The notes: a model not told the origin generated them from the letters alone. Positions 1-10,080 are shown, numbered from the stretch's first letter. The stretch: 64,000 nucleotides of DNA from Paraburkholderia monticola (GCF_001580545.1 NZ_LRBG01000003.1:124001-188000); one strand, 5' to 3'. Numbers and translations are program-made.

Positions 1-334
1 AGATCAGCTTGTCGGCCGGCTTCACGTTCGCATGCCCCTCGTGCGCAGGCGCAAGAAGACGCACGCCGATCCAAAGCAGCAGCAGACCACCCGTGAACTT
101 CAGGAACGGCACATCGAGCAGCACGACCGCGAATGCGATCAGCACGACCCGCAGCGCGATCGCGCCGACTGTCCCCCACACGATGCCGCGCATGCGCTGC
201 GACTGCGGCAGGTTGCGGCAGGCAAGCGCGATCACGACCGCGTTATCGCCGCCAAGCAGAATGTCGATGACGATGATCTGAAAGACCGCGCCCCAATTGA
301 GAGTCGTGATGAAGTCGAGCATGGAAGAAAGCAT
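1..334 (-). CDS. TerC family integral membrane protein, C-terminal part outside window
   Basis: This minus-strand reading frame starts with ATG at 334 (MLSSMLDFITT...) and runs off the left edge of the window, so only the first 111 codons are visible. A hydrophobic first helix leads into GGDNAVVIALACRNLP, the acidic/Asn transmembrane signature of the TerC (tellurium resistance C) family, followed by two more hydrophobic stretches and a loop ending in PADKLI. Family members are inner-membrane proteins, some linked to manganese export; the substrate cannot be told here. A second ATG at 322 is an equally possible start. The gene follows sucD on the same strand but is separated from it by a strong terminator, so it is probably transcribed independently. 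Confidence 0.85.
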   Translation of the reverse strand, partial: MLSSMLDFITTLNWGAVFQIIVIDILLGGDNAVVIALACRNLPQSQRMRGIVWGTVGAIALRVVLIAFAVVLLDVPFLKFTGGLLLLWIGVRLLAPAHEGHANVKPADKLI

Positions 335-382
335 AAGAAGAAAATCGGCGGCCGGACACAAACTCTGCGCAAGCGCGGACGA

Positions 383-416
383 AAAAAAAGCGGGGGAGTC
401 TGCACTCCCCCGCTTT
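383..416 (-). terminator. Rho-independent terminator of sucCD
   Basis: The hairpin arms AGCGGGGGAGT and ACTCCCCCGCT enclose a short loop and are flanked by A-runs on the left and TTTT on the right, so the structure works in both directions. It lies 74 bases after the sucD stop codon and before terC. Confidence 0.9.
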
Positions 417-489
417 TCGGGACTTCGCGCTCACGAAAGGAATTCGTAAGCGTATCAAAAATCGCGCGCCTACGGCACGCGAATTCGAT

Positions 490-1371
490 TTACAGCATCG
501 CCTTCAGAAGACGCGCCATTTCCGACGGGTTCTTCGTGACCTTGATACCGCACGCGTCCATGATTTCCAGCTTCGCTTCAGCGGTGTCGGCACCGCCCGA
601 GATCAGCGCGCCGGCGTGGCCCATGCGCTTGCCCGGAGGCGCCGTGACGCCAGCGATAAAGCCAACCACCGGCTTCTTCATGTTGTCCTTGATCCACTCG
701 GCAGCGTTCGCCTCGTCCGGACCGCCGATTTCGCCGATCATGATGACGGCATCCGTATCCGGATCGTCGTTGAACATCTTCATGACGTCGATGTGCTTCA
801 GACCGTTGATCGGGTCGCCGCCGATACCGACTGCCGACGACTGGCCGAGGCCGATCGCGGTCAGCTGGCCGACTGCTTCATACGTCAGCGTGCCCGAACG
901 CGACACGACGCCGATGCGGCCCTTGCGGTGGATGTGACCCGGCATGATGCCGATCTTCAGTTCGTCCGGCGTGATCGTGCCCGGGCAGTTCGGTCCGAGC
1001 AGCAGCGTCTTGCGGTTTTCTGCGCGCATGCGAGCCTTCAGCTCGATCATGTCACGGACGGGAATGCCTTCCGTGATGCAGATTGCCAGATCCAGGTCGG
1101 CTTCGACAGCTTCCCAGATCGCAGCAGCAGCGCCTGCCGGCGGAACGTAAATCACCGACACGGTCGCGCCCGTTTCAGCCTTGGCTTCAGCGACGCTCGC
1201 GTAGATGGGGATGCCTTCGAAATCTTCGCCGGCGCGCTTCGGGTTCACGCCCGCGACGTACGCTTCGCGGCCGTTTGCGTATTCACGGCAAGCACGCGTG
1301 TGGAACTGACCGGTCTTGCCGGTGATGCCCTGCGTGATGACCTTGGTGTCTTTGTTGATCAGAATCGACAT
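490..1371 (-). CDS. sucD: Succinyl-CoA synthetase (ADP-forming) alpha subunit
   Basis: SucD pairs with SucC in the TCA cycle to convert succinyl-CoA to succinate with formation of ATP. The 293-residue length is close to the family norm. The N-terminal CoA-binding Rossmann segment begins MSILINKDTKVITQGITG with the conserved GKTG loop. The active-site phosphohistidine sits in KRMGHAGALISGG, His-252 by my count, and SRSGTLTYEA is also family-typical. It lies 130 bases downstream of sucC on the same strand, and the pair is closed by the terminator at 383-416, which supports a sucCD transcript. I see nothing unusual in it. Confidence 0.97.
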   Translation of the reverse strand: MSILINKDTKVITQGITGKTGQFHTRACREYANGREAYVAGVNPKRAGEDFEGIPIYASVAEAKAETGATVSVIYVPPAGAAAAIWEAVEADLDLAICITEGIPVRDMIELKARMRAENRKTLLLGPNCPGTITPDELKIGIMPGHIHRKGRIGVVSRSGTLTYEAVGQLTAIGLGQSSAVGIGGDPINGLKHIDVMKMFNDDPDTDAVIMIGEIGGPDEANAAEWIKDNMKKPVVGFIAGVTAPPGKRMGHAGALISGGADTAEAKLEIMDACGIKVTKNPSEMARLLKAML

Positions 1372-1501
1372 GTATTGACCTCTGTTCGTTTGGCGTCGCG
1401 CGTTAGCGCCACCTGGCGCGATGTTTCACGCCTGTGTCGCTCGCGCGCCGCCACTCGTCAATTTGGCAAAAAAGCTGGTAAATGCGCCGTAGACAGGTGG
1501 C

Positions 1502-2671
1502 TTACGCCTTGCCCGAAGCAGCCGCGACGACCTTCTGAGCCGCTTCTTCCATGCTGTCCGCCGCGATGATCGGCAGACCGGATTCAGCGAGCATCTTCTT
1601 GCCCAGGTCTTCGTTCGTGCCCTTCATGCGGACCACGAGCGGCACCTTCAGCGACACGGCCTTCGACGCCGCGATCACGCCTTCCGCGATCACGTCGCAG
1701 CGCATGATGCCACCGAAGATGTTGACCAGAATCGCGGTCAGGTTCGGGTTCTTCAGCATGATCTTGAACGCTTCGGTGACCTTCTCGGTCGTAGCTCCTC
1801 CGCCGACGTCGAGGAAGTTCGCCGGTTCGCCGCCGAACAGCTTGATGGTGTCCATCGTTGCCATTGCGAGGCCAGCGCCGTTCACGAGGCAGCCGATGTT
1901 GCCGTCGAGCGAAATGTACGCGAGGTCGAACTTCGACGCTTCGACTTCAGCCGGATCTTCTTCGTCCAGATCGCGGTACGCGACGATTTCCGGGTGACGG
2001 AACAGCGCGTTCGAGTCGAAGTTGAACTTCGCGTCGAGCGCGATGACCTTGCCGTCGCCGGTCAGGATCAGCGGGTTGATTTCGGCGAGCGATGCGTCGG
2101 TTTCCCAGAATGCCTTGTACAGGCCTTGCAGGATTGCGCGAGCTTGCGGCAGCGAAGCAGCCGGCACGCCGATCTTCGTGGCGAGGTCGTCGGCTTCCGA
2201 GTCCTTCAGGCCGGTCGACGGATCGACGGCAACCTTGTGGATCAGCTCAGGCGTCTTTTCCGCAACTTCTTCGACGTCCATGCCGCCTTCGCTCGACGCC
2301 ATCACGACGATCTTCTGCGAAACGCGATCGATCACGAGACCGACATACAGTTCCTTCTTGATGTCCGCGCCTTCTTCGATCAGCAGGCGGTTCACCTTCT
2401 GGCCTTCCGGACCGGTCTGGTGCGTGACGAGCTGCATGCCGAGGATCTGGTTCGAGTATTCGCGAACCTGTTCCAGCGACTTGGCGACCTTCACGCCGCC
2501 GCCCTTGCCACGGCCACCCGCGTGGATCTGAGCCTTCACGACCCACACCGGGCCGCCGAGCTCTTCCGCGGCCTTGACCGCATCATCCACCGAGAAGACC
2601 GGCTTGCCGCGCGGTACCGCGACGCCGAATTTCCGCAGGATTTCCTTACCCTGGTACTCGTGAATCTTCAT
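1502..2671 (-). CDS. sucC: Succinyl-CoA synthetase (ADP-forming) beta subunit
   Basis: The 389-residue protein is the nucleotide-binding partner of SucD. It starts [22 protein letters not shown], the usual SucC N-terminus, and carries the ATP-grasp glycine-rich loop [15 protein letters not shown] near residue 50. The C-terminal half has [20 protein letters not shown] and [15 protein letters not shown], which form the interface with SucD and the phosphate-binding site. An AAGGGA ribosome-binding site stands a few bases upstream of the ATG. It is the first gene of the sucC-sucD unit. The specificity for ADP rather than GDP is assumed from bacterial relatives, not read from the sequence. Confidence 0.97.
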   Translation of the reverse strand: MKIHEYQGKEILRKFGVAVPRGKPVFSVDDAVKAAEELGGPVWVVKAQIHAGGRGKGGGVKVAKSLEQVREYSNQILGMQLVTHQTGPEGQKVNRLLIEEGADIKKELYVGLVIDRVSQKIVVMASSEGGMDVEEVAEKTPELIHKVAVDPSTGLKDSEADDLATKIGVPAASLPQARAILQGLYKAFWETDASLAEINPLILTGDGKVIALDAKFNFDSNALFRHPEIVAYRDLDEEDPAEVEASKFDLAYISLDGNIGCLVNGAGLAMATMDTIKLFGGEPANFLDVGGGATTEKVTEAFKIMLKNPNLTAILVNIFGGIMRCDVIAEGVIAASKAVSLKVPLVVRMKGTNEDLGKKMLAESGLPIIAADSMEEAAQKVVAAASGKA

Positions 2672-2726
2672 GCGTGATTCCCTTCAGTCTGAGAGTTGGA
2701 TAGAACTTCGTTTCCGTTGCCGCCGT

Positions 2727-3404
2727 TCAGGCCGACACGTCGCCGCTTTGTTCGCGGACCACCGCGTCGTCCGACGGGGCCGCGCGTTCGGCCGCACGCG
2801 GTGCGTGGCCATACCAGCGCGGATAGAACTGTTTCACCGCCTCGCCGTCGAAACGCAGCGCGTGGCAGCGTCCCAACTGGAATGGCGGTTTGTCGTTGGA
2901 ATGTTCGCCTGTGCCGTTAGACGACTCGTCTTCCGAACCCGCATTCGCGCCCGGCGTGCTGCCCTTATCGGTGTTCCACACGTCGCCGGCGAACGCCTGG
3001 ATCGCGGCGGTCGGCAGGATCGCGCACAACTCGGTGAGATGCGTGCAACCGGCCGTGCCGGCCAGCAAACGGGCAGCATCGCGACGGAAGTTGTGGAACA
3101 GATTGAGCCCGATGAGGGCACGATAGGCGGGATTGCTGGCCTGGCACAACCCTGGATAGGGCACCCAGTCGGACGACGCCTCGGCGTCGACGACGTTGAG
3201 CTTGCGATCGATGGTGATGCGAAGCCAGAGTTCATGGATCGGCTGACCATTGGGCCGGACACCCGACGCAAGCGCCACATCGCGCGGCTTTTCGTCGGTC
3301 AGGCACGCTTCCACATCCCACAGGCCATCGGCTCGCTCGTAAGCTTCCGCTCTGATTGCGCGACGATGGCGCAACTGACGGGACACTGGCGGGGAGAGCG
3401 ACAT
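2727..3404 (-). CDS. DUF2889 domain protein
   Basis: This 225-residue soluble protein matches the DUF2889 family as I know it. It opens with a short basic N-terminus and then has the pattern ADGLWDVEACLTDEKP, HELWLRITIDRKLNVVDAEA and GCTHLTELC, the last with conserved Cys and His that could bind a metal. The C-terminus PFQLGRCHALRFDGEAVKQFYPRWYG is also characteristic. The function is unknown. It has no signal peptide or membrane helix. It lies between recX and sucC on the same strand, 55 bases upstream of sucC and about 130 bases after recX. The start at 3404 is the likely one because an extension would run into low-quality sequence. Confidence 0.8.
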   Translation of the reverse strand: MSLSPPVSRQLRHRRAIRAEAYERADGLWDVEACLTDEKPRDVALASGVRPNGQPIHELWLRITIDRKLNVVDAEASSDWVPYPGLCQASNPAYRALIGLNLFHNFRRDAARLLAGTAGCTHLTELCAILPTAAIQAFAGDVWNTDKGSTPGANAGSEDESSNGTGEHSNDKPPFQLGRCHALRFDGEAVKQFYPRWYGHAPRAAERAAPSDDAVVREQSGDVSA

Positions 3405-3531
3405 GCGGAAAGGAAAGGCCGGATTGGAAAACCACTGGATTTTAGCATAACGGGTATTTGGGACAGCCCCGATTGCGCACGGCCGCGCGGCAGGTTAAAG
3501 CGCGGCATTTCGGGTGGCCGAGGCCGGCGTG

Positions 3532-4308
3532 CTAGTCGCCGTCCAATATGTCTTCGATACCCTTCAGGATCTTGCCGATCGTCGCACCGGAAAAACCGCG
3601 CGACGCGAGAAAGCGCGCCTGTTTCGCGCGCTCGGCCGGCGTTTGCGGCAACTGGCCGAATTTCTTGCGCCAGACGGCTTGAGCGCGCGCGAGTTCGGTT
3701 TCGCGTAATTGCGCGCTCGCCTCTTCGACCAGCGCCGGGTTGAGCGCGTGCTGCTTCAGTTCGCCGAGAATGCGGCTCGTGCCGAGCCGCGATGCGCGCC
3801 GGTGGACCACGCTTTCCGCGAAACGCGAGTCGGATAGCCAGTTTTCGGCTTCCAGCGAGTCGAGCACCGTGTCGAGCGAATCGGTTTCCTCGACGTAGGG
3901 TTTCAGCTTGCGTGCCAGTTCGGCGCGGCTGTATTCGCGGCGCGACAGATAGCCGAGCGCGCGCGCTTTCAGCGAACGGACGGGGCGTTGGGATTTTCTG
4001 CTGTCGTCTTCGTCGGCCTCCCCGGGCTTCGTTTCGCCGGGTTGGCGGCGCGAGCGCGTGTAGGTGACTTCGGCGGGAGAGGTGGAATCGAGCTCGGAGA
4101 AATTTGGGCTCGACGACGCTGCAGGGGATGCAGACCGCGTACGCTGCGGGTCACGGCCCGCGGCGCGATCGTGCGCGTCGAACGATTCGAACGATTCGAA
4201 CGGATCGAATGGATCGCCGGAATCAGGCGATCCATTCGCCGCGTCGCGCGGGCCGTCCGGATAGCGTCCGGAGTCGGAACCGGATAGCGGCCGGCCTTTG
4301 CGTATCAC
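3532..4308 (-). CDS. recX: RecA regulatory protein RecX with long N-terminal extension
   Basis: RecX binds RecA filaments and limits recombinase activity. The conserved part begins near residue 110 with VRSLKARALGYLSRREYSRAELARKLKPY and continues through the tandem three-helix repeats to the C-terminus (ASRGFSGATIGKILKG). That core is about 150 residues, the normal family length. The preceding 100 or so residues are acidic, Ser/Pro-rich and probably disordered, and include an FESFESFDP-type repeat encoded by the 9-bp array at 4178-4216. The ATG lies only 7 bases after the recA stop codon, so the two genes are almost certainly cotranscribed and translationally linked. A shorter start inside the extension cannot be excluded, although the frame is open to 4308. 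Confidence 0.9.
   Translation of the reverse strand: MIRKGRPLSGSDSGRYPDGPRDAANGSPDSGDPFDPFESFESFDAHDRAAGRDPQRTRSASPAASSSPNFSELDSTSPAEVTYTRSRRQPGETKPGEADEDDSRKSQRPVRSLKARALGYLSRREYSRAELARKLKPYVEETDSLDTVLDSLEAENWLSDSRFAESVVHRRASRLGTSRILGELKQHALNPALVEEASAQLRETELARAQAVWRKKFGQLPQTPAERAKQARFLASRGFSGATIGKILKGIEDILDGD
4178..4216. repeat. 9-bp tandem repeat inside recX
   Basis: Four units of a 9-base motif follow each other: TCGAACGAT twice, then TCGAACGGA and TCGAATGGA, ending in a partial unit. Read on the minus strand they encode acidic/aromatic triplets (F-E-S, F-D-P) in the RecX extension. Because the period is a multiple of three, length changes would keep the frame. Confidence 0.85.
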
Positions 4309-4315
4309 GTGATGC

Positions 4316-5392
<1,077 letters not shown>

Positions 5393-5493
5393 GAATCGTC
5401 CTTTGCTATGATGAACGGCGTCTGAGGCAGGTGTGCACCCGAGGTTCCGCCAGATTGGGCGGAGTCTTCAGGACTTCGCACGAAACGCAGACA

Positions 5494-5521
5494 CTGTATA
5501 AAAAAACAGTAGTTTTGGCAA
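5494..5521 (-). promoter_or_regulatory. recA promoter overlapping a LexA (SOS) box
   Basis: On the minus strand TTGCCA, a 17-base spacer and TACAGT form a sigma-70 promoter. The sequence CTGT-N8-ACAG at 5494-5509 is a perfect LexA consensus of the gamma/beta-proteobacterial type and overlaps the spacer and the -10 element, so LexA binding would block RNA polymerase. The recA start codon is about 100 bases downstream. Confidence 0.9.
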
Positions 5522-5644
5522 GCGCGATGTGATGCGAACGCGCATTTTTACTGCCGCGCCGCCTCAACTACTCACAATAATGTTCGGAGACCGCTGCGCG
5601 CCGGGGCAACCCCCACGGTGCCGGCAAAGCCAGGCTGGCGCATC

Positions 5645-6475
5645 ATGCGAATTCTGATAGCCGAAGACGACAGCATACTCGCGGACGGTCTGGTTCGATC
5701 ACTCCGCCAATCGGCCTATGCGGTCGATCACGTCAAAAGCGGCGTAGAAGCCGATACAGCATTGTCAATGCAGACGTTCGACCTATTGATCCTCGATCTG
5801 GGCCTGCCGCGCATGTCCGGGCTCGAGGTGCTGCGCCGCCTGCGCGCGCGCAATTCGAACCTGCCCGTGCTGATCCTGACCGCCGCCGATAGCGTCGACG
5901 AACGCGTCAAAGGCCTCGACCTCGGCGCCGACGACTACATGGCCAAACCCTTCGCGCTGAACGAACTCGAAGCCCGCGTGCGCGCGCTGACGCGGCGCGG
6001 CGCCGGCGGCGGCCCCACGGTCGTGCGGCATGGCTCGCTGTCGTTCGATCAGGTGGGCCGCATCGCCCACGTGAACGACCAGGTGATCGATCTGTCCGCG
6101 CGCGAACTCGGCCTGCTCGAAGTGCTGCTGCAACGGATCGGCCGGCTGGTCTCGAAAGAGCAGCTCGTCGACCATCTGTGCGAATGGGGCGAGGAAGTCA
6201 GCAACAACGCGATCGAAGTCTACGTGCACCGGCTGCGCAAGAAGATCGAGCCGAGCGGGGTGCGCATCATCACCGTGCGCGGGCTCGGCTACTGCCTCGA
6301 AAAAGCGGCGCCGCAGGCGAACGCGACTGCGAACCCGCCCGGCGCCCCGGCCGGCTCAAGCGGCTCCGAGCCGCAAACGGCGCAATCGGCGCAACCCGCG
6401 CAACCCGCGCAACCGGCACAACCGTCGAGCGAGCCGTCGTCCGCCGCGATGCCGGCGAGCCACCACTACAAATAG
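5645..6475 (+). CDS. OmpR-family response regulator
   Basis: This 276-residue protein has an N-terminal receiver domain (MRILIAEDDSILADGLVRSL) with the acidic pair near residues 7-9, phospho-acceptor Asp-51 in LLILDLGLPRMSG and Lys-101 in DYMAKPF. A winged-helix OmpR/PhoB output domain follows (LSARELGLLEVLLQRIGRLVSKEQLVDHL, VYVHRLRKKIEP, ITVRGLGYCLE). It most resembles the TctD/QseB branch. After residue 220 comes an unusual Ala-Pro-Gln-rich tail encoded by a 9-bp repeat (6380-6424). I chose ATG 5645, since the nine codons upstream do not belong to the receiver fold. The sensor kinase gene begins 9 bases after its stop. Confidence 0.93.
   Translation: MRILIAEDDSILADGLVRSLRQSAYAVDHVKSGVEADTALSMQTFDLLILDLGLPRMSGLEVLRRLRARNSNLPVLILTAADSVDERVKGLDLGADDYMAKPFALNELEARVRALTRRGAGGGPTVVRHGSLSFDQVGRIAHVNDQVIDLSARELGLLEVLLQRIGRLVSKEQLVDHLCEWGEEVSNNAIEVYVHRLRKKIEPSGVRIITVRGLGYCLEKAAPQANATANPPGAPAGSSGSEPQTAQSAQPAQPAQPAQPSSEPSSAAMPASHHYK
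6380..6424. repeat. 9-bp tandem repeat in response regulator tail
   Basis: Five consecutive 9-base units vary around GCGCAACCC (GCGCAATCG, GCGCAACCC twice, GCGCAACCG, GCACAACCG). They encode repeated Ala-Gln-Pro/Ser triplets in the C-terminal tail of the regulator and keep the reading frame whatever the copy number. Confidence 0.85.
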
Positions 6476-6484
6476 AGGCCAGCG

Positions 6485-8023
6485 ATGTCCGCACGCGCTG
6501 ATCGCGCCACGGCGCACGCGGCGGACCTCGACGAGGCGCGCGACGCGCGCTACGCCAATCCGTTCGCCCCACCCGACGAAACCGAAGCCGCAGCCGAAGC
6601 GCGTCCGCGCTCGCTGTTCGGCGAGATTCTCGACTGGATGCTGGCGCCGCTCCTGCTGCTGTGGCCGATGAGCCTCGCGGTCACGTATCTGGTCGCGAAG
6701 TCGATCGCGAACGGGCCGTTCGACCGTGCGCTCGAAACCGACGCCTACGTGCTCGCGCGTCAGATTCATCCGGTCAACGGCGTCGCGGAGCTGTCGCTGC
6801 CCGACTCGACACGCGATTTCCTGCGCGCCGACAACGTCGACAGCGTGTTCTTTCAGGTGCTCGGCACGCGCGGCGAACTCGTCGCGGGCGAGCGCGACAT
6901 GCCGCTGCCGCACGAGGAGGACCGCCCGCAGCCCGGCCTCGTCGAATTTCGCGACGACGTCCTGCGCGGCAACGACATCCGCGTCGCGTACACGACCGTC
7001 GAGTTTCCGCAGACACCGGGCGCCCAGGCCGTGCTCGTGCAGGTCGCCGAAACGCTCGACAAGCGCAGCCAACTCGCCAACGACATCATCAAGGGCGTGA
7101 TCCTGCCGCAGTTCGTGATCCTGCCTCTGGCGATCCTGCTGGTGTGGTTCGGCCTGTCGCGCGGGCTCGAACCGCTGCACGCGCTGCAAGCGCATATCCG
7201 CGCGCGCCGGCCGGATGATCTGTCGCCGCTCGAGGCGCGCCGCGCGCCGCCGGAGATCGAGCCGCTCGTCACGTCGTTCAACGATCTGCTCACGCGCCTC
7301 GAACAGAACATGGAGCTGCAGAAGCGCTTCATCGCCGACGCCGCGCACCAGATGAAAACGCCGCTCGCCGGCCTGCGCACGCAGGCCGAGCTGGCGTTGC
7401 GCCAGAACGCGTCGGCCGAGGTGCATCGCTCGCTCGAACAGATCGCGACGAGTTCCGAGCACGCCGCGCGGCTCGTCACGCAGTTGCTCGCGCTCGCACG
7501 GGCGGAGAACCGCCGCTCGGGACAGATCTTCACGCCGGTCGAGCTGGGCGAACTCGCGCGCAGCGCAGTGCGCGAATGGGTGCAGCCCGCGCTCGCGAAG
7601 GAGATGGATCTCGGCTACGAAGCGCCCGACGAGCCGGTCGAAGTCGCCGGTAATCCGGTGATGCTGCGCGAAATGCTGGCGAACCTGATCGACAATGCGA
7701 TCCGCTATACGCCGGCCGGCGGCCGCATCACCGTGCGCGTGCGTCATGACGCCCCCGCGCGGCTCGTGCATCTGGAAGTCGAGGACACCGGGCTCGGCAT
7801 TCCGGCCAGCGAGCGCTCGCGCGTCGTCGAGCGCTTTTACCGGATTCTCGGCCGCGAGGGTGACGGCAGCGGCCTCGGTCTCGCGATCGTGCGCGAGATC
7901 ACGGCGATGCACGGCGGCGAGCTCACCATCGACGACAACGTCTACCAGGAGTCGCCGCGGCTCGCCGGAACGCTGGTGCGTGTCAGCTTGCACGTGCTCG
8001 AACGGGGGCGGGACTTACCCTAA
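6485..8023 (+). CDS. Two-component sensor histidine kinase (TctE-like)
   Basis: The 512-residue protein is the membrane partner of the preceding regulator. A cytoplasmic N-terminus leads to a first membrane helix around residues 52-75 (WMLAPLLLLWPMSLAVTYLVA). A periplasmic sensor region of about 130 residues follows, of the kind found in TctE-type kinases, then a second helix near 205-228 and a HAMP-like linker. The dimerisation/phospho-acceptor site is His-288 in RFIADAAHQMKTPLAGLRTQ. The ATPase domain has the N box LANLIDNAIRYTP, the G1 box DTGLGIP and the G2 box GDGSGLGLAIV. The stimulus is unknown; tricarboxylate or cation sensing is only a guess from relatives. The downstream MHS transporter (8251) could be a target, but a 227-base gap separates them. 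Confidence 0.92.
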   Translation: MSARADRATAHAADLDEARDARYANPFAPPDETEAAAEARPRSLFGEILDWMLAPLLLLWPMSLAVTYLVAKSIANGPFDRALETDAYVLARQIHPVNGVAELSLPDSTRDFLRADNVDSVFFQVLGTRGELVAGERDMPLPHEEDRPQPGLVEFRDDVLRGNDIRVAYTTVEFPQTPGAQAVLVQVAETLDKRSQLANDIIKGVILPQFVILPLAILLVWFGLSRGLEPLHALQAHIRARRPDDLSPLEARRAPPEIEPLVTSFNDLLTRLEQNMELQKRFIADAAHQMKTPLAGLRTQAELALRQNASAEVHRSLEQIATSSEHAARLVTQLLALARAENRRSGQIFTPVELGELARSAVREWVQPALAKEMDLGYEAPDEPVEVAGNPVMLREMLANLIDNAIRYTPAGGRITVRVRHDAPARLVHLEVEDTGLGIPASERSRVVERFYRILGREGDGSGLGLAIVREITAMHGGELTIDDNVYQESPRLAGTLVRVSLHVLERGRDLP

Positions 8024-8250
8024 CGCGGCTTGATCGTCAGCGGGCCGGCACCGTATTTTCGAGATATTTCGACGTGGGTTGCGCGAACATATACGCACGT
8101 TGACTGAAATTGGCTGCCGATTCGCCGGTGAATCGGACCACCCAGGTTTTGCCGTCGAGTCAGAACGCCGTAAGTTTCCACTCCAATAATCGGTGGCACG
8201 GGGACGCCTATGCCGGCGATCCGCGTGTATATCAATATTGGAGACGACAT

Positions 8251-9909
8251 ATGGCTACCGTTGGCGGGCAAATCTCGCACTCCCCGATGACGCGCGATGA
8301 GAAGCGGGTGATCTTCGCATCGTCCATGGGTGCGGTTTTCGAGTGGTACGACTTTTATCTGGCCGGCTCGCTCGCGGCCTTCATCAGCAAGAGTTTCTTC
8401 TCCGGCGTCAATCCGACCGCCGCGTTCATCTTCACGCTGCTCAGCTTCGCGGCGGGCTTCGCGGTGCGGCCGTTCGGCGCGCTCGTGTTCGGCCGGCTCG
8501 GCGACATGGTCGGGCGCAAGTACACGTTCCTGATCACGATCGTCATCATGGGCCTGTCGACGTTCCTCGTCGGCTTCCTGCCAGGCTATGCGGCGATCGG
8601 CATCGCTTCGCCGGTGCTCTTCATCGCCATGCGCCTGCTGCAAGGTCTCGCGCTCGGCGGCGAGTACGGCGGCGCCGCGACCTACGTGGCCGAACACGCG
8701 CCGGCCGGACGCCGCGGCTTCTATACCGCGTGGATCCAGACCACGGCGACGCTTGGCCTGTTCCTGTCGCTGCTGGTGATTCTCGGCGTGCGCACGACCA
8801 TGGGCGAAGACGCGTTCGGCGCATGGGGCTGGCGCATTCCGTTCATCGTGTCGATCGTGCTGCTCGGGGTTTCGGTGTGGATTCGTCTGCAACTGCACGA
8901 GTCGCCGGTGTTCGAGCGCATCAAGGCCGAAGGCAAGACCTCGAAGGCGCCGCTCTCCGAAGCGTTCGGCCAGTGGAAGAACCTGAAGGTCGTGATTCTC
9001 GCGCTGTTCGGCCTGACCGCCGGCCAGGCTGTGGTGTGGTACACGGGCCAGTTCTACACGCTGTTCTTCCTCACGCAGACGCTGAAGGTCGATGGCTCGA
9101 GCGCCAACATCATGATCGCGATCGCACTGCTGATCGGCACGCCGTTCTTCCTGTTCTTCGGTTCGCTGTCTGATCGCATCGGCCGCAAGCCGATCATCAT
9201 GGCCGGCCTGCTGATCGCCGCGGCGACCTACTTCCCGCTGTTCAAGGCGCTCACGCACTACACGAACCCGGCGCTCGAAGCGGCGACCGCGAAGTCGCCG
9301 ATCGTCGTGATCGCCGATCCGGCCGAGTGCTCGTTCCAGTTCAACCCGGTAGGTACGGCGAAGTTCACGAGCTCGTGCGACATCGCCAAGGGCGCGCTGT
9401 CGCGCGCCGGCCTGAACTACGACAACGTCGCGGCACCGGCCGGCACGATGGCGCAAATCCGCGTGGGCGATACGGTCGTCAACACGTTCGACGCCCACGC
9501 CGCCGACGCGAAGGAGCAAGGCAAAACCTTCGAGAAGACGCTCGCGGCGACGCTGAAAGCCGCCGGCTATCCGCCGAAGGCCGATCCGTCGCAGATCAAC
9601 TGGCCGATGAGCATCGTGATCCTGACGATCCTGGTGATCTACGTGACGATCGTGTACGGGCCGATCGCGGCGATGCTGGTCGAGATGTTCCCGACGCGCA
9701 TTCGCTATACGTCGATGTCGCTGCCGTATCACATCGGCAATGGCTGGTTCGGCGGCTTCCTGCCGGCTACCGCGTTCGCGATCGTCGCGGCGAAGGGCAA
9801 CATCTACTCGGGGCTGTGGTATCCGATCATCATCGCGCTGGTCACCCTGGTGATCGGCGTGCTCTTCGTGCGCGAAACCAAGGACTCGGATATCTACGCG
9901 AAGGATTGA
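8251..9909 (+). CDS. MHS-family MFS transporter with a large soluble insert
   Basis: The 552-residue inner-membrane transporter begins MATVGGQISHSPMTRDEKRVIFASSMGAVFEWYDFYLAG, the typical metabolite:H+ symporter (ProP/KgtP-like) N-terminus, and has the MFS loop motif GRLGDMVGRKYTF. Helices 1-8 are normal, but between about residues 350 and 450 it carries a hydrophilic segment of roughly 100 residues with two cysteines (DPAECSFQFNP, TSSCDIAKGALSRAGL) before the last membrane helices. Ordinary family members are near 430-450 residues, so the insert explains the extra length. Start ATG 8251 is preceded by GGAGA with good spacing; the upstream open frame has no domain content. A dyad CCGATTC/GAATCGG at 8117-8136 lies in the leader. 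The substrate is unknown, probably an organic acid or zwitterion. Confidence 0.88.
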   Translation: MATVGGQISHSPMTRDEKRVIFASSMGAVFEWYDFYLAGSLAAFISKSFFSGVNPTAAFIFTLLSFAAGFAVRPFGALVFGRLGDMVGRKYTFLITIVIMGLSTFLVGFLPGYAAIGIASPVLFIAMRLLQGLALGGEYGGAATYVAEHAPAGRRGFYTAWIQTTATLGLFLSLLVILGVRTTMGEDAFGAWGWRIPFIVSIVLLGVSVWIRLQLHESPVFERIKAEGKTSKAPLSEAFGQWKNLKVVILALFGLTAGQAVVWYTGQFYTLFFLTQTLKVDGSSANIMIAIALLIGTPFFLFFGSLSDRIGRKPIIMAGLLIAAATYFPLFKALTHYTNPALEAATAKSPIVVIADPAECSFQFNPVGTAKFTSSCDIAKGALSRAGLNYDNVAAPAGTMAQIRVGDTVVNTFDAHAADAKEQGKTFEKTLAATLKAAGYPPKADPSQINWPMSIVILTILVIYVTIVYGPIAAMLVEMFPTRIRYTSMSLPYHIGNGWFGGFLPATAFAIVAAKGNIYSGLWYPIIIALVTLVIGVLFVRETKDSDIYAKD

Positions 9910-9954
9910 GTGAACGGGCAGTCCGGCCTATCTGAAAAAGTTGTGCGCCGGGGG

Positions 9955-9983
9955 TTGACAGCCTCCGGCCTCCCCCGCATAAT
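9955..9983 (+). promoter_or_regulatory. Sigma-70 promoter of the tRNA gene
   Basis: A consensus TTGACA (9955-9960), exactly 17 bases of spacer and CATAAT (9978-9983) stand 12 bases before the tRNA. The sequence between the -10 element and the gene includes CTCGC, a GC-containing discriminator as often seen in stable-RNA promoters. Confidence 0.9.
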
Positions 9984-9995
9984 CTCGCTTCTTTC

Positions 9996-10072
<77 letters not shown>

Positions 10073-10080
10073 GCATCAAG

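Noticed and set aside
4178..4216. Short array considered as CRISPR-like
   Set aside because: Units are only 9 bases with no spacers, and they lie in the coding frame of recX.
6356..7993. 545-residue open frame on the minus strand opposite the sensor kinase
   Set aside because: Arg/Ala-rich translation without domain, exactly antisense to a clearly conserved histidine kinase; such long mirror frames are usual in high-GC coding sequence.
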